64,000 nucleotides of DNA from Clostridium liquoris (GCF_002995785.1 NZ_PVXO01000005.1:1-64000), one strand, 5' to 3'; shown: positions 49,525-58,140, counted from the stretch's first letter. The notes: a model not told the origin generated them from the letters alone. Numbers and translations are program-made.

Positions 49525-50244
49525 ATGTTTCATATTGCAATATGTGATGATGAATTAATAGTATGCAACCAGATTGAAGATATAATATTAAAAGTAAGTA
49601 GTGAAATCAGTGAAAAAATTGAAGTGGAAGTGTTTTATTCAGGAGAAGAGCTATGTGAATATATGTTAAGACAATCAGATTTTGATTTGATTTTTTTAGA
49701 TATAGAATTAAAGCTATTGAATGGTGTTCAGGTTGGTAGGAAAATACGAGAGGAAATGGGAAATGATATTGTTCAAATAGTATATATTTCCGGGAAACAA
49801 GGATATGCAATGGATTTGTTTGAGATAAGGCCTATGAACTTTTTAGTAAAGCCATTAAGTAAAGAAAAAATTACGCAAGTTGTAAAAAAGTTCATAGAAT
49901 TATCCGGAAGGGGCAATGAATACTTCCAGTTTAACATTGGGAAAACATTATATAAGATACCTCTTAAAGACATTTTGTATTTTGAGAGTGAAATGAAAAA
50001 AATTAAGGTAATAACAAAAGATAGTATAAAGGAATGTTATGGCAAACTTTCTGATGTGCAGCAGGAAATTGGAAATAGTGATTTCTTATTAATTCATAAA
50101 TCGTATCTTGTAAACTATTTTTATGTTGCAGAATATCAGTATGAGTCTATTAAATTAACAAATGGTGATATTTTACCTATAAGCCAAAATCACAGAAAAG
50201 ATATTAGGCAAAAATTGCTTAATCTTAAGAAAGACAGAAAATAA
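49525..50244 (+). CDS. AgrA/LytTR-family response regulator
   Basis: 239 residues from the ATG at 49525 (TGGGGGT just upstream); an in-frame GTG at 49510 is too close to that site. Receiver domain with acidic pair D8-D9, phosphorylated aspartate D59 (LIFLDIEL), and the conserved lysine in FLVKPLS. The LytTR DNA-binding domain follows from about 140 (GKTLYKIPLKDILYFES; FLLIHKSYLVNYFYV). Regulators of this type control peptide-induced bacteriocin genes. It is the probable activator of the lanthipeptide locus downstream. Confidence 0.9.
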   Translation: MFHIAICDDELIVCNQIEDIILKVSSEISEKIEVEVFYSGEELCEYMLRQSDFDLIFLDIELKLLNGVQVGRKIREEMGNDIVQIVYISGKQGYAMDLFEIRPMNFLVKPLSKEKITQVVKKFIELSGRGNEYFQFNIGKTLYKIPLKDILYFESEMKKIKVITKDSIKECYGKLSDVQQEIGNSDFLLIHKSYLVNYFYVAEYQYESIKLTNGDILPISQNHRKDIRQKLLNLKKDRK

Positions 50245-50247
50245 ATT

Positions 50248-51519
50248 ATGTATATTTTAAATATAAATGATTTATTATACTTAATTTCAGGTTTATTTAA
50301 TACTTATGTGGCTTTTAGGTTTATGAATGTGTTTTTCCATAGGAATCATACAAATAAAAAAATTGAAATAGAGTCATTTATGCTATATTTTACAATCAAT
50401 GGTATTGTATATATATTCTTTTCATCGCCTCTTATAATCTTTGCATTGAATTTATTAGTATTTTTTATGTTTACTTATAAATATCCAGGTAAGTTATCAA
50501 CAAGGTTAATATCAACGGCATTGATTTATTCAGTAAATATATGTGTGTATGGTATAGTTTATAATTTAATGAAAACAGTAGATACAATAGGTGATGTAAC
50601 AAGTATTACTGAAATTATAGCTAATTTATTACTATATCTATTTGTGCTTGTATTTGAAAATGTATTAAATCATAAAAACAGGTATAATATAAATATTTTG
50701 CAATGGGGTGCAATTTTTTTTATTCCTGCAGGTAGTATTATTATCATTGTTTCTACACTACTTTTATCTGATTATAGAACTATTTCTAATATCTTAAATA
50801 TGGGTTGCTTGTTAGGTATAGATGTAATGATTTTTTATTTGTATAATGTGCTCATAAAATTCTATAAAGATAAATATGAGGAAGAATTGCTTAGACAACA
50901 AAATAACTCATATAAAAATCAACTTAAGATTATAAAGAAATCACAGGATAATATAGCCATGATACGTCATGATATGAAAAATCATATTTTCAAACTTCAG
51001 GATATTATACAAAAAGGTGATAAGCAGGATATTCTTGATTATTTAAAAAATACTATAGAATTTATAGATGTATCAAATCAGTATGTAAATTCACAAAATT
51101 TAGATGTGGATAGTATTCTTAATTATAAAATAGATGAAGCAAAAAAGGCAGGAGCAGTAGTTGATGTTGTTATAAATATTCCTAATAAGTTAAGAATAGA
51201 TTCCTTTGATTTAAATATTATTATAGGTAATCTAATGGACAATGCTATTTATGCTATAAAAAACAGTGAGGATAAGCAGATAAAAATAGAAATTGAATTT
51301 GATAGAAACATTTTCTACATTATAATAACTAATTCTTATTGTGGAAGAATTTTATCTAAGAATGGGCAATTGCAGACAACCAAAAAAGATAAGGATAATC
51401 ATGGTATAGGGTTAAGAAGTGTAGAGGCGGTTATAAAAAAATATGATGGAATAATGGATATAGATTATGATAATAGTAATTTTTGTGTAAGCATATTACT
51501 ATATAACCTAACTAAATAG
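50248..51519 (+). CDS. AgrC-like sensor histidine kinase
   Basis: 423 residues. Six or so membrane helices occupy residues 1-200. The kinase core has the phosphorylated histidine H241 in IRHDMKNHIFKLQDII, the N box NLMDNAIYAI and the G box HGIGLRSVEAVI. It belongs to the GHKL kinases that sense peptides. The ATG lies three bases after the regulator's stop, with little ribosome binding site of its own, so it is coupled. No AgrB or AgrD pheromone gene is present, so the inducer could be the lanthipeptide itself. Confidence 0.9.
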   Translation: MYILNINDLLYLISGLFNTYVAFRFMNVFFHRNHTNKKIEIESFMLYFTINGIVYIFFSSPLIIFALNLLVFFMFTYKYPGKLSTRLISTALIYSVNICVYGIVYNLMKTVDTIGDVTSITEIIANLLLYLFVLVFENVLNHKNRYNINILQWGAIFFIPAGSIIIIVSTLLLSDYRTISNILNMGCLLGIDVMIFYLYNVLIKFYKDKYEEELLRQQNNSYKNQLKIIKKSQDNIAMIRHDMKNHIFKLQDIIQKGDKQDILDYLKNTIEFIDVSNQYVNSQNLDVDSILNYKIDEAKKAGAVVDVVINIPNKLRIDSFDLNIIIGNLMDNAIYAIKNSEDKQIKIEIEFDRNIFYIIITNSYCGRILSKNGQLQTTKKDKDNHGIGLRSVEAVIKKYDGIMDIDYDNSNFCVSILLYNLTK

Positions 51520-51538
51520 TAATAGCAAAAAACATTAG

Positions 51539-51570
51539 TTTTACCAGATATATATATATATTCTACCATG
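51539..51570. promoter_or_regulatory. Possible LytTR direct repeats before lanB
   Basis: TTTTACCAG (51539-51547) and TTCTACCAT (51561-51569) share TTnTACCA and start 22 bases apart, the spacing expected for LytTR-domain dimers bound on one face of DNA. They lie 100-130 bases before lanB. No matching pair was found before lanA. Weak evidence. Confidence 0.35.
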
Positions 51571-51670
51571 TTTCCGCATAATGTAATTTTTTTTGGTAAT
51601 ATAGAACTAACGGAAATAAAAATAATTTAATTACTATAGATAGATTAACAGGAAAGGAAGTATAAGGGAT

Positions 51671-53890
51671 ATGAAATACTTGTGTCATGATATTTTTATG
51701 GTAAGAGTACCAAGCTTGCCTGTTAAAATATTTCGGGATTTCCATAAAACCAATGGAAATATTTCAGATTATATTTCTGAGAATGAAGATGTAATGAATT
51801 TTATGAAGGAAAGCGTACTGTTATCAAGTAAATCCCTGTATAATTCTTTAAATAATCCACCAACGGAAAAGAAAAAGATTAAGAACTATAAATTAGGACT
51901 CTTGAAATACTTTACAAGAGCTTCAACAAGACCAACCCCTTATGGACTTTTTGCCGGAGTAGGTTTAGGGAGTTTTTCTGATAAAACTAAAATTATTGTT
52001 GATGAAAATAAATTTAAGCGTGACATAAAAGTAGATACTTATTGGATATGTCATGTTATCCATGATTTAGAAAGTGATATGAAAATAGCTTCTCAACTAA
52101 AACTTAAATTTAATCCAATTTGTTTTATAAGTGGGGATAGGGTGAAAAATCCATACTTCTCTAATCATGGTGATATCAATAAATATGATGATTATGTAAA
52201 AGAAAATAGTATAAGATATACTCCTTTAATTAAATTAATAAAAGAAAAATCTCAAGATTTCACTTCTTTTCAAGATATAAAAAAGGAAATTCTAAAAGTT
52301 TATACTAATGCACCTGATGAATTGTTAAATAATACTTTAATGCAGTTAATAGAAAATGAATATTTGATTACAGAACTAAGGCTTCCAGCATATTGTGACG
52401 ATGCTATGGGATATATTATAAAAATTTTACAGGATAAGAGTGGAGTAGAAGAACTATTAAACAAGCTTCAAGGTATAAATAAATCAATAGCTTTATATAG
52501 GAATTCAAATGAAAGATTAGATAGGATAAAAATTTTGGAAGATATCTATAAAAATATGTCTGAGATGTATAAGTCTAAAAATTATTTAGAAATTAATAAA
52601 GGTTTAATGCTGCATGAAAATTATCTATCGGATAAGATAAAGGAAAAGCTTGAGAAATTTGTACAAACTCTAAGTATGATCCCATTAGACTCAAATGATT
52701 ATTGTATATTAGATAAATTTAAAGAAGAATTTACAGAAAGATATGGACTCAATATTGAAGTGCCATTAGTTGATATAATAGATGATAATGATTTTAATGG
52801 ATTAAATTTACTTAGTGATGAGTCATACAAGCTCTCACAAAGGGAAAGTGAAATTAGAAAAATTATTGACAATAAAATTTTACTAGCTCTAATGAATGGA
52901 GAAGAAGAAGTAAACTTAACAACAGATGATTTTTTGAAGGTAGAGGAAATCCCAATAAGTACAAATCCTGCAAAATCCTTCGATATGAACTTTTATATAA
53001 CAAAGGGAAATGAAGATTATTATTTTACCCTTGGGCCAAATGGGGGATCTTCAAAAGCAGGGAGCATGTTTCAAAGATTTGCAAATGCCTTTGATAATGA
53101 TTTGATGAAAGATTATAACAAAATATATGAAAAAGAAGTAGAACTTACAAAGGAGGATTATATACTTGTAGAGGCAAGGGAGCTTTCTACCACAGGAAGA
53201 TCAAATAATGTTACAAATAGATTTAAAAATTATGATTATTATCTTGCTATAGCCTGCACAGATAAAAGTGCTAAAGAAGAAATTCCCATTAATGATTTAT
53301 ATATAGGAATATCTCATAGGAGAGAATTATATATAAAGTCCAAAAGCAGAAATAAGAAAGTTAAAGTAGTAGTTGATAACATGTTAAATCCAGCTTTAAA
53401 CAGTAAACTTTTAAATCTATTAAGAAAAATATCCAATGAATATGAAAATCAAATAGTGGGAAGAGCTTTTATGCAAGGCAAAAATGAATATATATACACT
53501 TCAAGAATTAAAATAGAAGGAGTTACAGTTAGACCAAGAAAGTGGAAATTTGGTTCTAATGACTTAATAATTAGAGATTTCGATGGTTTTAAAAAGAGTT
53601 TTTTAAGTGCTTCTAGTGAATATAAAATTGATAAATATGTGTATATTTGTGAAAACGATAATAGATTGATAGTTGATATAAAAAGTCCAGATGCCCTTGA
53701 AATAATGTATTCCACAATAAAAAAACAAAAAAACTTAGAATTGAGTGAAGTTGAACAGGGTATTTTCAATGAGGGAATTGTAAAGGATTTAGAAGGTAAT
53801 AACTATATTAGTGAATTTGTATTTTCGTTTATTCAGAAAAGCAATGAGGAAGTTATGTTAGAAAAAAAGGAAACTAATTTTTCAAATTAG
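51671..53890 (+). CDS. lanB: Class I lanthipeptide dehydratase LanB, glutamylation domain
   Basis: 739 residues ending at a TAG. Class I LanB enzymes glutamylate Ser/Thr of the precursor using glutamyl-tRNA and then eliminate glutamate to make dehydroalanine and dehydrobutyrine. The N-terminal lantibiotic dehydratase domain is complete: YFTRASTRPTPYGLFAGVGL at about 76-95 is the family hallmark, and VEARELSTTGRSNNV lies at about 499-513. The reading frame continues past the TAG straight into the elimination domain (53891-54778), so the gene was once, or is functionally, one 1035-codon protein like NisB or SpaB. Ribosome binding site GGAAAGGAAG. Confidence 0.9.
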   Translation: MKYLCHDIFMVRVPSLPVKIFRDFHKTNGNISDYISENEDVMNFMKESVLLSSKSLYNSLNNPPTEKKKIKNYKLGLLKYFTRASTRPTPYGLFAGVGLGSFSDKTKIIVDENKFKRDIKVDTYWICHVIHDLESDMKIASQLKLKFNPICFISGDRVKNPYFSNHGDINKYDDYVKENSIRYTPLIKLIKEKSQDFTSFQDIKKEILKVYTNAPDELLNNTLMQLIENEYLITELRLPAYCDDAMGYIIKILQDKSGVEELLNKLQGINKSIALYRNSNERLDRIKILEDIYKNMSEMYKSKNYLEINKGLMLHENYLSDKIKEKLEKFVQTLSMIPLDSNDYCILDKFKEEFTERYGLNIEVPLVDIIDDNDFNGLNLLSDESYKLSQRESEIRKIIDNKILLALMNGEEEVNLTTDDFLKVEEIPISTNPAKSFDMNFYITKGNEDYYFTLGPNGGSSKAGSMFQRFANAFDNDLMKDYNKIYEKEVELTKEDYILVEARELSTTGRSNNVTNRFKNYDYYLAIACTDKSAKEEIPINDLYIGISHRRELYIKSKSRNKKVKVVVDNMLNPALNSKLLNLLRKISNEYENQIVGRAFMQGKNEYIYTSRIKIEGVTVRPRKWKFGSNDLIIRDFDGFKKSFLSASSEYKIDKYVYICENDNRLIVDIKSPDALEIMYSTIKKQKNLELSEVEQGIFNEGIVKDLEGNNYISEFVFSFIQKSNEEVMLEKKETNFSN

Positions 53891-54778
53891 AAGGAACATA
53901 TACTTGAAAATATAGAATTTCAAAGGGAAAATAATAAATTTCCACTATGTAGAGATGGATGGATATATATAAAGCTCTACGGTCTGGGTAATAGAGGAAA
54001 TGAACTTCTTACAAGAGAAGTACCTGATTTACTATCAAAGAGTACAGATGTAAAATTTTTCTTTATAAGATATTATGATTCCAAAAATCATTTGAGATTG
54101 AGATTTAAATTCAAAGATGAAGAATCAGCATTATCTGGATTAAAAATAATTAACTCATGGATTAGAAATTTAGAGATAAAACAAATAATTGATAAAGCAG
54201 TATTTGACACCTATGAGAGGGAGAGCAATAGATATGGAGGCATAGAATTAATAAGATTTGCAGAAAATGTATTCTTTTCAGATAGCTTATTTGTAATTGA
54301 CATGCTGCAGCAATTTGATTTAGATGAAGAGGATGATAGAGAAACTGCGTATATAATTGGAATGATATCAATGTTAAAATACTTGGCAAGAGATGAAGAA
54401 GAAATGCTTGAAATACTTGAAACCAATAATTTAAAAAAATTTTATAGAAAAGAGTTTAGAAATAATAGCAAGAAGTATTTAAAGATCACAGAAGCTATAT
54501 TAGATGAAGATATTCTAAGTATTGATGAAAGATTAGAAAATGTGGTAAATTCCTATAATAAAAGAAAATTGGAACTTCAGAGTTACAAAATAGAATTAGA
54601 AAAACAACTAGAACTAAAAAACAATACAAATTATAAAAGTAATATTATTTTATCAATTATCCATATGTACTGTAATCGTATGACAGGTATAAAAGCCTAT
54701 GAGGAACAGTATTTAGCTATTATAAGACATTCAATACATGCCCTATTGCAAAAAAGAAAATATATAAAGGGTATATAA
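53891..54778 (+). pseudogene. lanB: LanB elimination (SpaB_C) domain, separated by an in-frame TAG
   Basis: 295 codons in the same frame as the preceding gene, directly after its TAG at 53888-53890. The family start WIYIKLYGLG comes only 23 codons after the TAG, then FFFIRYYDSKNHLRLRFKF and RYGGIELIRFAENVFFSDS, all typical of the thiopeptide-type/SpaB_C domain. There is no ATG, GTG or TTG in frame before TTG at 54092, which already lies inside the domain. Expression therefore needs TAG readthrough, start at an ATA (53900, four bases after GAAGGA), or does not happen. The domain itself is undamaged. A sequencing error is possible. Confidence 0.85.
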
Positions 54779-54789
54779 ATTAGCTTAAA

Positions 54790-54803
54790 TTCAGTGGAAG
54801 GGC
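54790..54803 (+). repeat. Left arm of a perfect 14-bp inverted repeat around lanA
   Basis: TTCAGTGGAAGGGC (54790-54803) is the exact reverse complement of GCCCTTCCACTGAA at 55085-55098, with lanA between them. It begins 11 bases after the lanB stop and ends two bases before the -10 of the lanA promoter. Confidence 0.9.
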
Positions 54804-54805
54804 TA

Positions 54806-54811
54806 TATAAT
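54806..54811 (+). promoter_or_regulatory. -10 element of a lanA promoter
   Basis: TATAAT at 54806-54811 lies 40 bases before lanA. The -35 position (GCTTAA, 54783-54788) is poor, as expected for a promoter needing an activator. The inverted-repeat arm fills the spacer. Confidence 0.5.
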
Positions 54812-54850
54812 AAAAATTTAAATAATTAAAAATAATAGGAGGTAGGTATA

Positions 54851-55048
54851 ATGCCTAATTTTGAAGATTTTGACCTTGATTTAAAAAAAGTTAAAACAAA
54901 TAGTGACAAGGTTTCAGTTAACACTCCAACTCCCACAATATCTTATTTAGTACATTGTAACACTGCAGATTGTCCTAGTACAGATTGTTCTCCTGGAGAC
55001 ATGACAATTGGATGTTATGCTGCAGATAAAGGAGTATGTCGCTGCTAG
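54851..55048 (+). CDS. lanA: Class I lanthipeptide precursor LanA
   Basis: 65 residues behind AGGAGGT. The leader MPNFEDFDLDLKKVK holds the F-D-L-D box at residues 7-10, the class I signal read by LanB and LanC. The likely core lies after about residue 24 and has six cysteines (36, 41, 46, 55, 63, 65) and nine Ser/Thr (25, 27, 29, 31, 38, 43, 44, 47, 52). It lacks the CTPGC motif of nisin-like lipid-II binders, and no known leader cleavage motif is seen. It ends GVCRC. It resembles no lanthipeptide I can name. It has its own promoter and an inverted repeat on both sides. Confidence 0.85.
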   Translation: MPNFEDFDLDLKKVKTNSDKVSVNTPTPTISYLVHCNTADCPSTDCSPGDMTIGCYAADKGVCRC

Positions 55049-55084
55049 AATAAAGTTTAAACAATCTGATTTAAAGTAAGACAG

Positions 55085-55098
55085 GCCCTTCCACTGAA
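55085..55098 (-). repeat. Right arm of the inverted repeat around lanA
   Basis: GCCCTTCCACTGAA, the exact reverse complement of 54790-54803. The arms are 281 bases apart. Directly after it come two copies of TTATAAATTAT (55100-55110 and 55117-55127) separated by AAGGAG, a ribosome binding site with no gene: the only nearby frame (TTG at 55128) stops after four codons. Apart from this, 55049-55203 shows no feature. Confidence 0.9.
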
Positions 55099-55203
55099 CT
55101 TATAAATTATAAGGAGTTATAAATTATTTGAGAGAATGCTAAATACAACACAGGATAATTTAAAATCAATTGAAAAAATATATGTAATAATAAGGGGGTC
55201 AAA

Positions 55204-56199
55204 ATGGCCGAGTACAATTTTTCCAACAAAGAGCTTTTTATATTTTTGTTAGTAACCTTTGGTTTAACCATATGTATGGGCATTGCTATGGGGTTTGCAT
55301 ACACTAAATATCCAGTGGATTCTTTTGGCTTGACACAGATGTATTATCCATCTATAGGTGTGATGACAGCTTTATTGTTAAACAAAGAAAGACGGAAAAA
55401 TCTTCCCATGAAGTTTTATGGAACTTATTTGTTTTTTACCATTACATCAATTTTAGTTCTTTTAATAGATATATTTGTATTTCATAAAAACCCAAATGCA
55501 TATATGGATATGTTGTTGCTTGTAGGGAGCATTATCTTATGTCTTATATACTTTGCAGATAAAAAAGAGAAAATATATGATTTCGGATTGGGGCTTGAAA
55601 AAAATGTGAAGGCATCTATTGGTTATATTTTGTTATTTTTTGTTCTATATATGTGTGTAGATTTTTTAAGCGCACTTATCTTGGGAAACGGTAAAAAATT
55701 TATTGATGCTTTCATAAACGCAAAAAAATCCATTGTTTTGTTTTACTTTCCGGGTATGTGTATTTTATTTTTAGGAGAGGAATATGGCTGGAGGTATTTT
55801 CTCCAAACTGCTCTTCAGCAAAGACTTGGTAAACGAACTGGTGTAATACTTTTGGGAATCATATGGGGAATATGGCATTTGCCACTAAACCTGTTTTATT
55901 ATAGTCCAATGACACCTTTTTATTCTATTCTAAACCAAGTGGCTGGTTGTATTGGCTATGCCATATTTTTTGGCTTTGTTTATATGAAGACGGAAAACAT
56001 ATGGACTGTTTCTATACTCCATTGTTTAGCCAGTGGAATTGCTCCTACTTTTAACGATGCTTTAGGGAGTAATGTTGTTCTTAGCGAGGAATTAGTATTA
56101 GCAAATCTAATTTGTTTCTGTGTAGTCTATTTGCCTTTCCTATTTACTAAAGAATATGAGAAAGATAAAAAAGAAATAGGGCTTAAAAATGAGTTATAA
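55204..56199 (+). CDS. CPBP-family membrane protease, copy 1
   Basis: 331 residues with about eight membrane helices. CPBP (CAAX protease and bacteriocin-processing) motifs are intact: EEYGWRYFLQTAL (EExxxR) at about 195 and GIIWGIWHLPLN (second-motif histidine) at about 222-233. The third histidine lies in SILHCLAS. In bacteriocin loci such proteins serve as immunity factors or maturation proteases. With no LanP or LanFEG here, either role is open. Copy 2 is its near-identical neighbour. Confidence 0.85.
   Translation: MAEYNFSNKELFIFLLVTFGLTICMGIAMGFAYTKYPVDSFGLTQMYYPSIGVMTALLLNKERRKNLPMKFYGTYLFFTITSILVLLIDIFVFHKNPNAYMDMLLLVGSIILCLIYFADKKEKIYDFGLGLEKNVKASIGYILLFFVLYMCVDFLSALILGNGKKFIDAFINAKKSIVLFYFPGMCILFLGEEYGWRYFLQTALQQRLGKRTGVILLGIIWGIWHLPLNLFYYSPMTPFYSILNQVAGCIGYAIFFGFVYMKTENIWTVSILHCLASGIAPTFNDALGSNVVLSEELVLANLICFCVVYLPFLFTKEYEKDKKEIGLKNEL
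55336..56158 (+). repeat. 823-base identical segment, first copy
   Basis: By eye this segment is identical to 56412-57234 (offset 1076 bases). The 130 bases before it, from the start codon, differ at about a dozen places. Perfect identity including third codon positions implies a very recent duplication or gene conversion. Confidence 0.85.
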
Positions 56200-56279
56200 C
56201 ATAGTTTAGAGAATATGATGCAATATTATTTTTATAATAGTAATTATAATAAGCTGCTATATTAAATAAGGGGGTCAAA

Positions 56280-57284
56280 ATGGCCGAGTACAATTTTTCC
56301 AACAAAGAACTTTTTATATTTTTTATAGTAACTTTTGGTTTAACTATAAGTATGGGCATTGTTATGGGGTTTGCATACACTAAATACCCATTGGATTCTT
56401 TTACCTTGACGCAGATGTATTATCCATCTATAGGTGTGATGACAGCTTTATTGTTAAACAAAGAAAGACGGAAAAATCTTCCCATGAAGTTTTATGGAAC
56501 TTATTTGTTTTTTACCATTACATCAATTTTAGTTCTTTTAATAGATATATTTGTATTTCATAAAAACCCAAATGCATATATGGATATGTTGTTGCTTGTA
56601 GGGAGCATTATCTTATGTCTTATATACTTTGCAGATAAAAAAGAGAAAATATATGATTTCGGATTGGGGCTTGAAAAAAATGTGAAGGCATCTATTGGTT
56701 ATATTTTGTTATTTTTTGTTCTATATATGTGTGTAGATTTTTTAAGCGCACTTATCTTGGGAAACGGTAAAAAATTTATTGATGCTTTCATAAACGCAAA
56801 AAAATCCATTGTTTTGTTTTACTTTCCGGGTATGTGTATTTTATTTTTAGGAGAGGAATATGGCTGGAGGTATTTTCTCCAAACTGCTCTTCAGCAAAGA
56901 CTTGGTAAACGAACTGGTGTAATACTTTTGGGAATCATATGGGGAATATGGCATTTGCCACTAAACCTGTTTTATTATAGTCCAATGACACCTTTTTATT
57001 CTATTCTAAACCAAGTGGCTGGTTGTATTGGCTATGCCATATTTTTTGGCTTTGTTTATATGAAGACGGAAAACATATGGACTGTTTCTATACTCCATTG
57101 TTTAGCCAGTGGAATTGCTCCTACTTTTAACGATGCTTTAGGGAGTAATGTTGTTCTTAGCGAGGAATTAGTATTAGCAAATCTAATTTGTTTCTGTGTA
57201 GTCTATTTGCCTTTCCTATTTACTAAAGAATATGGGAAAGATAAAAAAGAAATAGGGATTACAAATCAAGGGAAATCTATTTAG
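56280..57284 (+). CDS. CPBP-family membrane protease, copy 2
   Basis: 334 residues. Identical to copy 1 from about residue 45 to residue 319. The first 44 residues differ and are closer to copy 3 (FIFFIVTFGLTISMG in both). The last residues also diverge (GITNQGKSI). All CPBP motifs are present. Tandem copies suggest dosage or divergence under selection, as for immunity genes. Confidence 0.85.
   Translation: MAEYNFSNKELFIFFIVTFGLTISMGIVMGFAYTKYPLDSFTLTQMYYPSIGVMTALLLNKERRKNLPMKFYGTYLFFTITSILVLLIDIFVFHKNPNAYMDMLLLVGSIILCLIYFADKKEKIYDFGLGLEKNVKASIGYILLFFVLYMCVDFLSALILGNGKKFIDAFINAKKSIVLFYFPGMCILFLGEEYGWRYFLQTALQQRLGKRTGVILLGIIWGIWHLPLNLFYYSPMTPFYSILNQVAGCIGYAIFFGFVYMKTENIWTVSILHCLASGIAPTFNDALGSNVVLSEELVLANLICFCVVYLPFLFTKEYGKDKKEIGITNQGKSI
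56412..57234 (+). repeat. 823-base identical segment, second copy
   Basis: Second member of the pair described at 55336-56158. Direct repeats this long beside each other should recombine, so copy number may vary between isolates. Confidence 0.85.
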
Positions 57285-57306
57285 AGAAGATTATTTTAAG
57301 GGAGTG

Positions 57307-58110
57307 ATGATAGTGAATATGTCTATAACTGAAAAAACAGAATTGTCAAGAAAAAGAGGATTATCAGGAAGTACATTAAAAATTATGGCAGTTATTTCTA
57401 TGGTAATTGATCACATTGCAGCAGTATTAATTTTAATGGGTATATATTATAAATTTATACCCAATGCTGAGAATACAGCAATGTACTCTAGCCCCAATTT
57501 AAAAACTATCTATACGCTAATGAGGGCAATAGGGCGTATATCTTTCCCAATATTTTGTTTTTTGCTCGTTGAAGGATATGTTCATACAAGCAATAAAAAG
57601 AAATATGCATTGAGACTTTTTATTTTTGCATTAATTTCTGAAATACCATTTAACTTGGCTTTTGGTAACAAAATATTTATACCAGCTTCTCGATTAAATA
57701 ATGTATTTTTCACATTATTTTTAGGAATATGTGTAATGTATTCAATTGAATTTATTAAGAGCAAAAAAATAAATAAAGTAGGTACTGCAATTGCTATTAT
57801 AGCAACTATAGTAGTATTTGGAGTAATAGCCAAGTTTATAAAATGTGATTTTAATTATCATGGTATACTTTGCATAGCTCTTTTTTATATATTTAGAGAA
57901 AACAGAATACTACAAATATTATCAGGAATTGTTGTATTTTTATATGAGGTACCAGCAAGCTTTGGAATTGTGTATCTTTCATTGCTTCCAATTTATTTTT
58001 ATAATGGCAAAAGGGGATTAAAATCAAAGTATTTTTTCTATATTTTTTATCCAGCACATTTATTAATCTTGTATTTTATAAGAGTATATTTGGCATCAAT
58101 AGGTATTTAG
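57307..58110 (+). CDS. TraX-family membrane acetyltransferase-like protein
   Basis: 267 residues from the ATG at 57307; GTG 57304, GTG 57313 and ATG 57319 are alternatives around the TTAAGGGAG site. About seven membrane helices. The TraX start is clear: SGSTLKIMAVISMVIDHIAA with the D-H pair, then RAIGRISFPIFCFLLVEGY with the family R-x-S-F-P-I-F. TraX acetylates the N terminus of F pilin in E. coli. In this place it could modify the peptide or cell surface, but that is inference. Confidence 0.85.
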   Translation: MIVNMSITEKTELSRKRGLSGSTLKIMAVISMVIDHIAAVLILMGIYYKFIPNAENTAMYSSPNLKTIYTLMRAIGRISFPIFCFLLVEGYVHTSNKKKYALRLFIFALISEIPFNLAFGNKIFIPASRLNNVFFTLFLGICVMYSIEFIKSKKINKVGTAIAIIATIVVFGVIAKFIKCDFNYHGILCIALFYIFRENRILQILSGIVVFLYEVPASFGIVYLSLLPIYFYNGKRGLKSKYFFYIFYPAHLLILYFIRVYLASIGI

Positions 58111-58140
58111 ATTTTATACTAAATATTATGGGGATGGTAT

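Noticed and set aside
53904-53914. TTG at 53904 after GAAGGA as a start for the LanB C-terminal domain
   Set aside because: It is in another frame and reaches a TAG after three codons.
54092-54778. Independent 228-residue gene starting at TTG 54092
   Set aside because: The conserved domain begins well upstream at 53960 in the same frame, so this start would remove its first strands.
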